Assembly: GCA_030536565.1 (NCBI GenBank)
Contig: JAUNPT010000006.1
Location: 7,924-32,254, forward strand
Length of the DNA stretch: 24,331 nucleotides
Reading direction: 5' to 3'
From: Eubacteriales bacterium
GTDB taxonomy: Bacteria > Bacillota > Clostridia > Lachnospirales > Lachnospiraceae
Both the position numbers and the translations under genes were made by a program. The stretch's first letter is position 1, and every line of letters starts with the position of its first letter. Shown piece after piece: positions 23,017 to 24,331 of the stretch. A model generated the notes under the pieces. The model saw nothing but the letters and a program-made list of their open reading frames with translations, made no database searches and was not told the origin of the DNA.

Positions 23017-23047
23017 ACAAATTATGAATTTATAGGGGGAATCTTTA

Positions 23048-23983
23048 GTGAAAAAGAAGAAATTCAAAGTAATAGGAATTATACTTGGTATTGTATGTTT
23101 ATCACTACTGGCGCTTTATGTAAACCACAGAATTCAGTTAAGCAGAGAGCAGGATTTACTGAAACCTTTAGGTAAATTGGTTGAAGTAGATGGCAAAAAA
23201 ATGAGTATCTATACGGAGGGTAGTGGAGAGCAAACAATTATCTTTATGTCGGGAAGTGGAACTTGCTCTCCAATACTTGATTTTAAGTCGCTTTATGCTT
23301 CATTAAGTGACGAATATAAAATTGTGGTTGTTGAAAAATTTGGATATGGTTTTAGTGATATTACAGATGCAAGCAGAGATATAGATACTATACTTGAAAA
23401 TACGAGAACCGCATTAATTAAAGCAGAAGTCAGCGGACCATATGTACTATGCCCTCATTCAATGTCGGGAATAGAAGCACTGTATTGGGCACAGAAATAT
23501 CCTTCGGAAGTTTCAGCAATTATAGGACTTGATATGTCTGTTCCGAAAGCATACGAAAATATGCAGATAAATATACCTTTGATGAAATTATTACAATTTT
23601 CCGCAAACATCGGAGTAACGAGAATTGGTAATTTTTCAGAAAGTGCTGCAATTATAAATGGGAATTTGACTGACGAAGAAAAGGATATATACAGAGCACT
23701 CTTTTTCATTCGCACACTGACAAATGATATGTTAAACGAAGCTGCTAACATAAAAAGCGGGGCTGAAAAAGTTGGAAATAACGAGATGCCTCAAATTCCT
23801 ATATTATTGTTTTGCTCTGACGGCAGTGGCGGAACAGGTTATACAAAAGAACAATGGCAGGGAATGCAAGCCGATTTTGCAAAGCAAACAAATTCTGAAA
23901 TCATATATTTAGATTGTGGTCATTACATTCACGACTATGAATACAGTAGAATTGCAGATGAAATAAAATTCTTTTTAGATTAA
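23048..23983 (+). CDS. membrane-anchored alpha/beta hydrolase
   Basis: The 311-residue protein begins with a basic N-terminus and one hydrophobic helix (about residues 8-25), so it is an extracytoplasmic anchored enzyme or lipid-side hydrolase. The alpha/beta hydrolase fold is clear: IIFMSGSGT (oxyanion region, 64-72), EKFGYGFSD (96-104), the nucleophile elbow PHSMSG with S138, the acid candidate D258 in FCSDGSG, and the histidine H292 in DCGHYIHDYE. Known relatives split esters, lactones or amides; the substrate here cannot be told. The start is GTG with GGGGGA about 7 bases upstream. An SRPBCC gene follows 51 bp later, so the two may be cotranscribed. Confidence 0.85.
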   Translation: MKKKKFKVIGIILGIVCLSLLALYVNHRIQLSREQDLLKPLGKLVEVDGKKMSIYTEGSGEQTIIFMSGSGTCSPILDFKSLYASLSDEYKIVVVEKFGYGFSDITDASRDIDTILENTRTALIKAEVSGPYVLCPHSMSGIEALYWAQKYPSEVSAIIGLDMSVPKAYENMQINIPLMKLLQFSANIGVTRIGNFSESAAIINGNLTDEEKDIYRALFFIRTLTNDMLNEAANIKSGAEKVGNNEMPQIPILLFCSDGSGGTGYTKEQWQGMQADFAKQTNSEIIYLDCGHYIHDYEYSRIADEIKFFLD

Positions 23984-24034
23984 CTAAAGTACAGTTTGAC
24001 GAACTGGAAAACATGAATAGGGAGGGATTACGGT

Positions 24035-24331
24035 ATGGCAATTTCTAATATAAAGGCTGTTTTTCAACAGGATATTCAGAAAGTGTGGGAGACGGTTACT
24101 TCGCTTGAAAATTATGCATGGCGTAGTGATTTGAGCAAAATAGAAATTCTGAATGAAAAGCAATTTATAGAGTACACAAAAGAAGGATATGCTACAACCT
24201 TTACAATTACCGTTGTTGAACCGTGTATGCGATGGGAATTTGATATGGAAAACGGCAACATGAAAGGTCATTGGGTTGGTGTATTCACAAAGAAAGATGG
24301 ACTGACAGAAATTGATTTTACGGAAGATGTT
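24035..24331 (+). CDS. SRPBCC (START/Bet v1-like) family protein, 3' end outside the window
   Basis: The first 99 codons are visible and the frame is open to the last base. The N-terminus MAISNIKAVFQQDIQKVWETVTSLENYAWRSD is the pattern of polyketide-cyclase/SRPBCC proteins, where a first beta strand is followed by two short helices, then strands with EYTKEGYATTFTITVVEPCMRWEFDMEN. These small proteins form a deep hydrophobic pocket that binds lipids, aromatic compounds or cofactors; the ligand here is unknown. GGAGGG lies 8 bases before the ATG. It follows the hydrolase gene in the same direction. Confidence 0.75.
   Translation, partial: MAISNIKAVFQQDIQKVWETVTSLENYAWRSDLSKIEILNEKQFIEYTKEGYATTFTITVVEPCMRWEFDMENGNMKGHWVGVFTKKDGLTEIDFTEDV

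Overview
The window is Firmicutes (class Clostridia) chromosome, most likely from a Lachnospiraceae gut bacterium. This rests on the gene order rpmG-secE-nusG-rplKAJL-rpoBC-rpsLG-fusA-tuf, strong AGGAGG ribosome binding sites, the AT-rich codon choice, a Firmicutes-length S12 and a FliD-family gene. I cannot name the genus from sequence alone.

Layout. Bases 1-1377 are the 3' part of a gene for an AMP-forming ligase-like protein whose adenylation motifs are badly eroded. Facing it, with stop codons one base apart, is a FliD-family gene on the minus strand (1379-2671). Divergent sigma-A-type promoters at about 2750 and 2830 separate it from the transcription/translation block. That block (3009-19528) has all genes on the plus strand: L33, SecE, NusG, L11, L1, L10, L7/L12, RpoB, RpoC, S12, S7, EF-G and EF-Tu. 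It is broken up by internal promoters (about 5440, 6915, 14750 and 18238) and by long structured leaders. These include two sites that mimic the 23S rRNA binding site of protein L1 (before rplK and before rplA), a textbook L10 leader with an attenuator-like hairpin, hairpins before rpoB, and a hairpin-rich spacer between rpsL and rpsG.

From 19529 the character changes to AT-rich accessory DNA. The last 37 bp before the end of the tuf reading frame are repeated exactly at 22893-22929. The next five codons of the copy still encode the EF-Tu C-terminus (ATIIE), four of them with synonymous changes. A 26-bp direct repeat lies about 100 bp inside each tuf copy. Together these look like attL and attR of a small (about 3.4 kb) element inserted by site-specific recombination at the 3' end of tuf. 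No integrase gene is present. The interior holds broken remnants of a Mob/Pre-type mobilization gene and a three-gene cargo: a BlaI/MecI-type repressor, an M56 (BlaR1-type) membrane metalloprotease without the penicillin-binding sensor domain, and a secreted Cys/His amidase-domain protein. The repressor promoter carries two copies of a perfect operator, GTCTA-N6-TAGAC, exactly 30 bp apart. A reasonable model is a signal-induced, self-regulated module in which the protease relieves repression and a secreted cell-wall-type hydrolase is produced.

Beyond the right junction are a membrane-anchored alpha/beta hydrolase and the start of an SRPBCC-family protein that runs off the window. No rRNA, tRNA or CRISPR array was seen.
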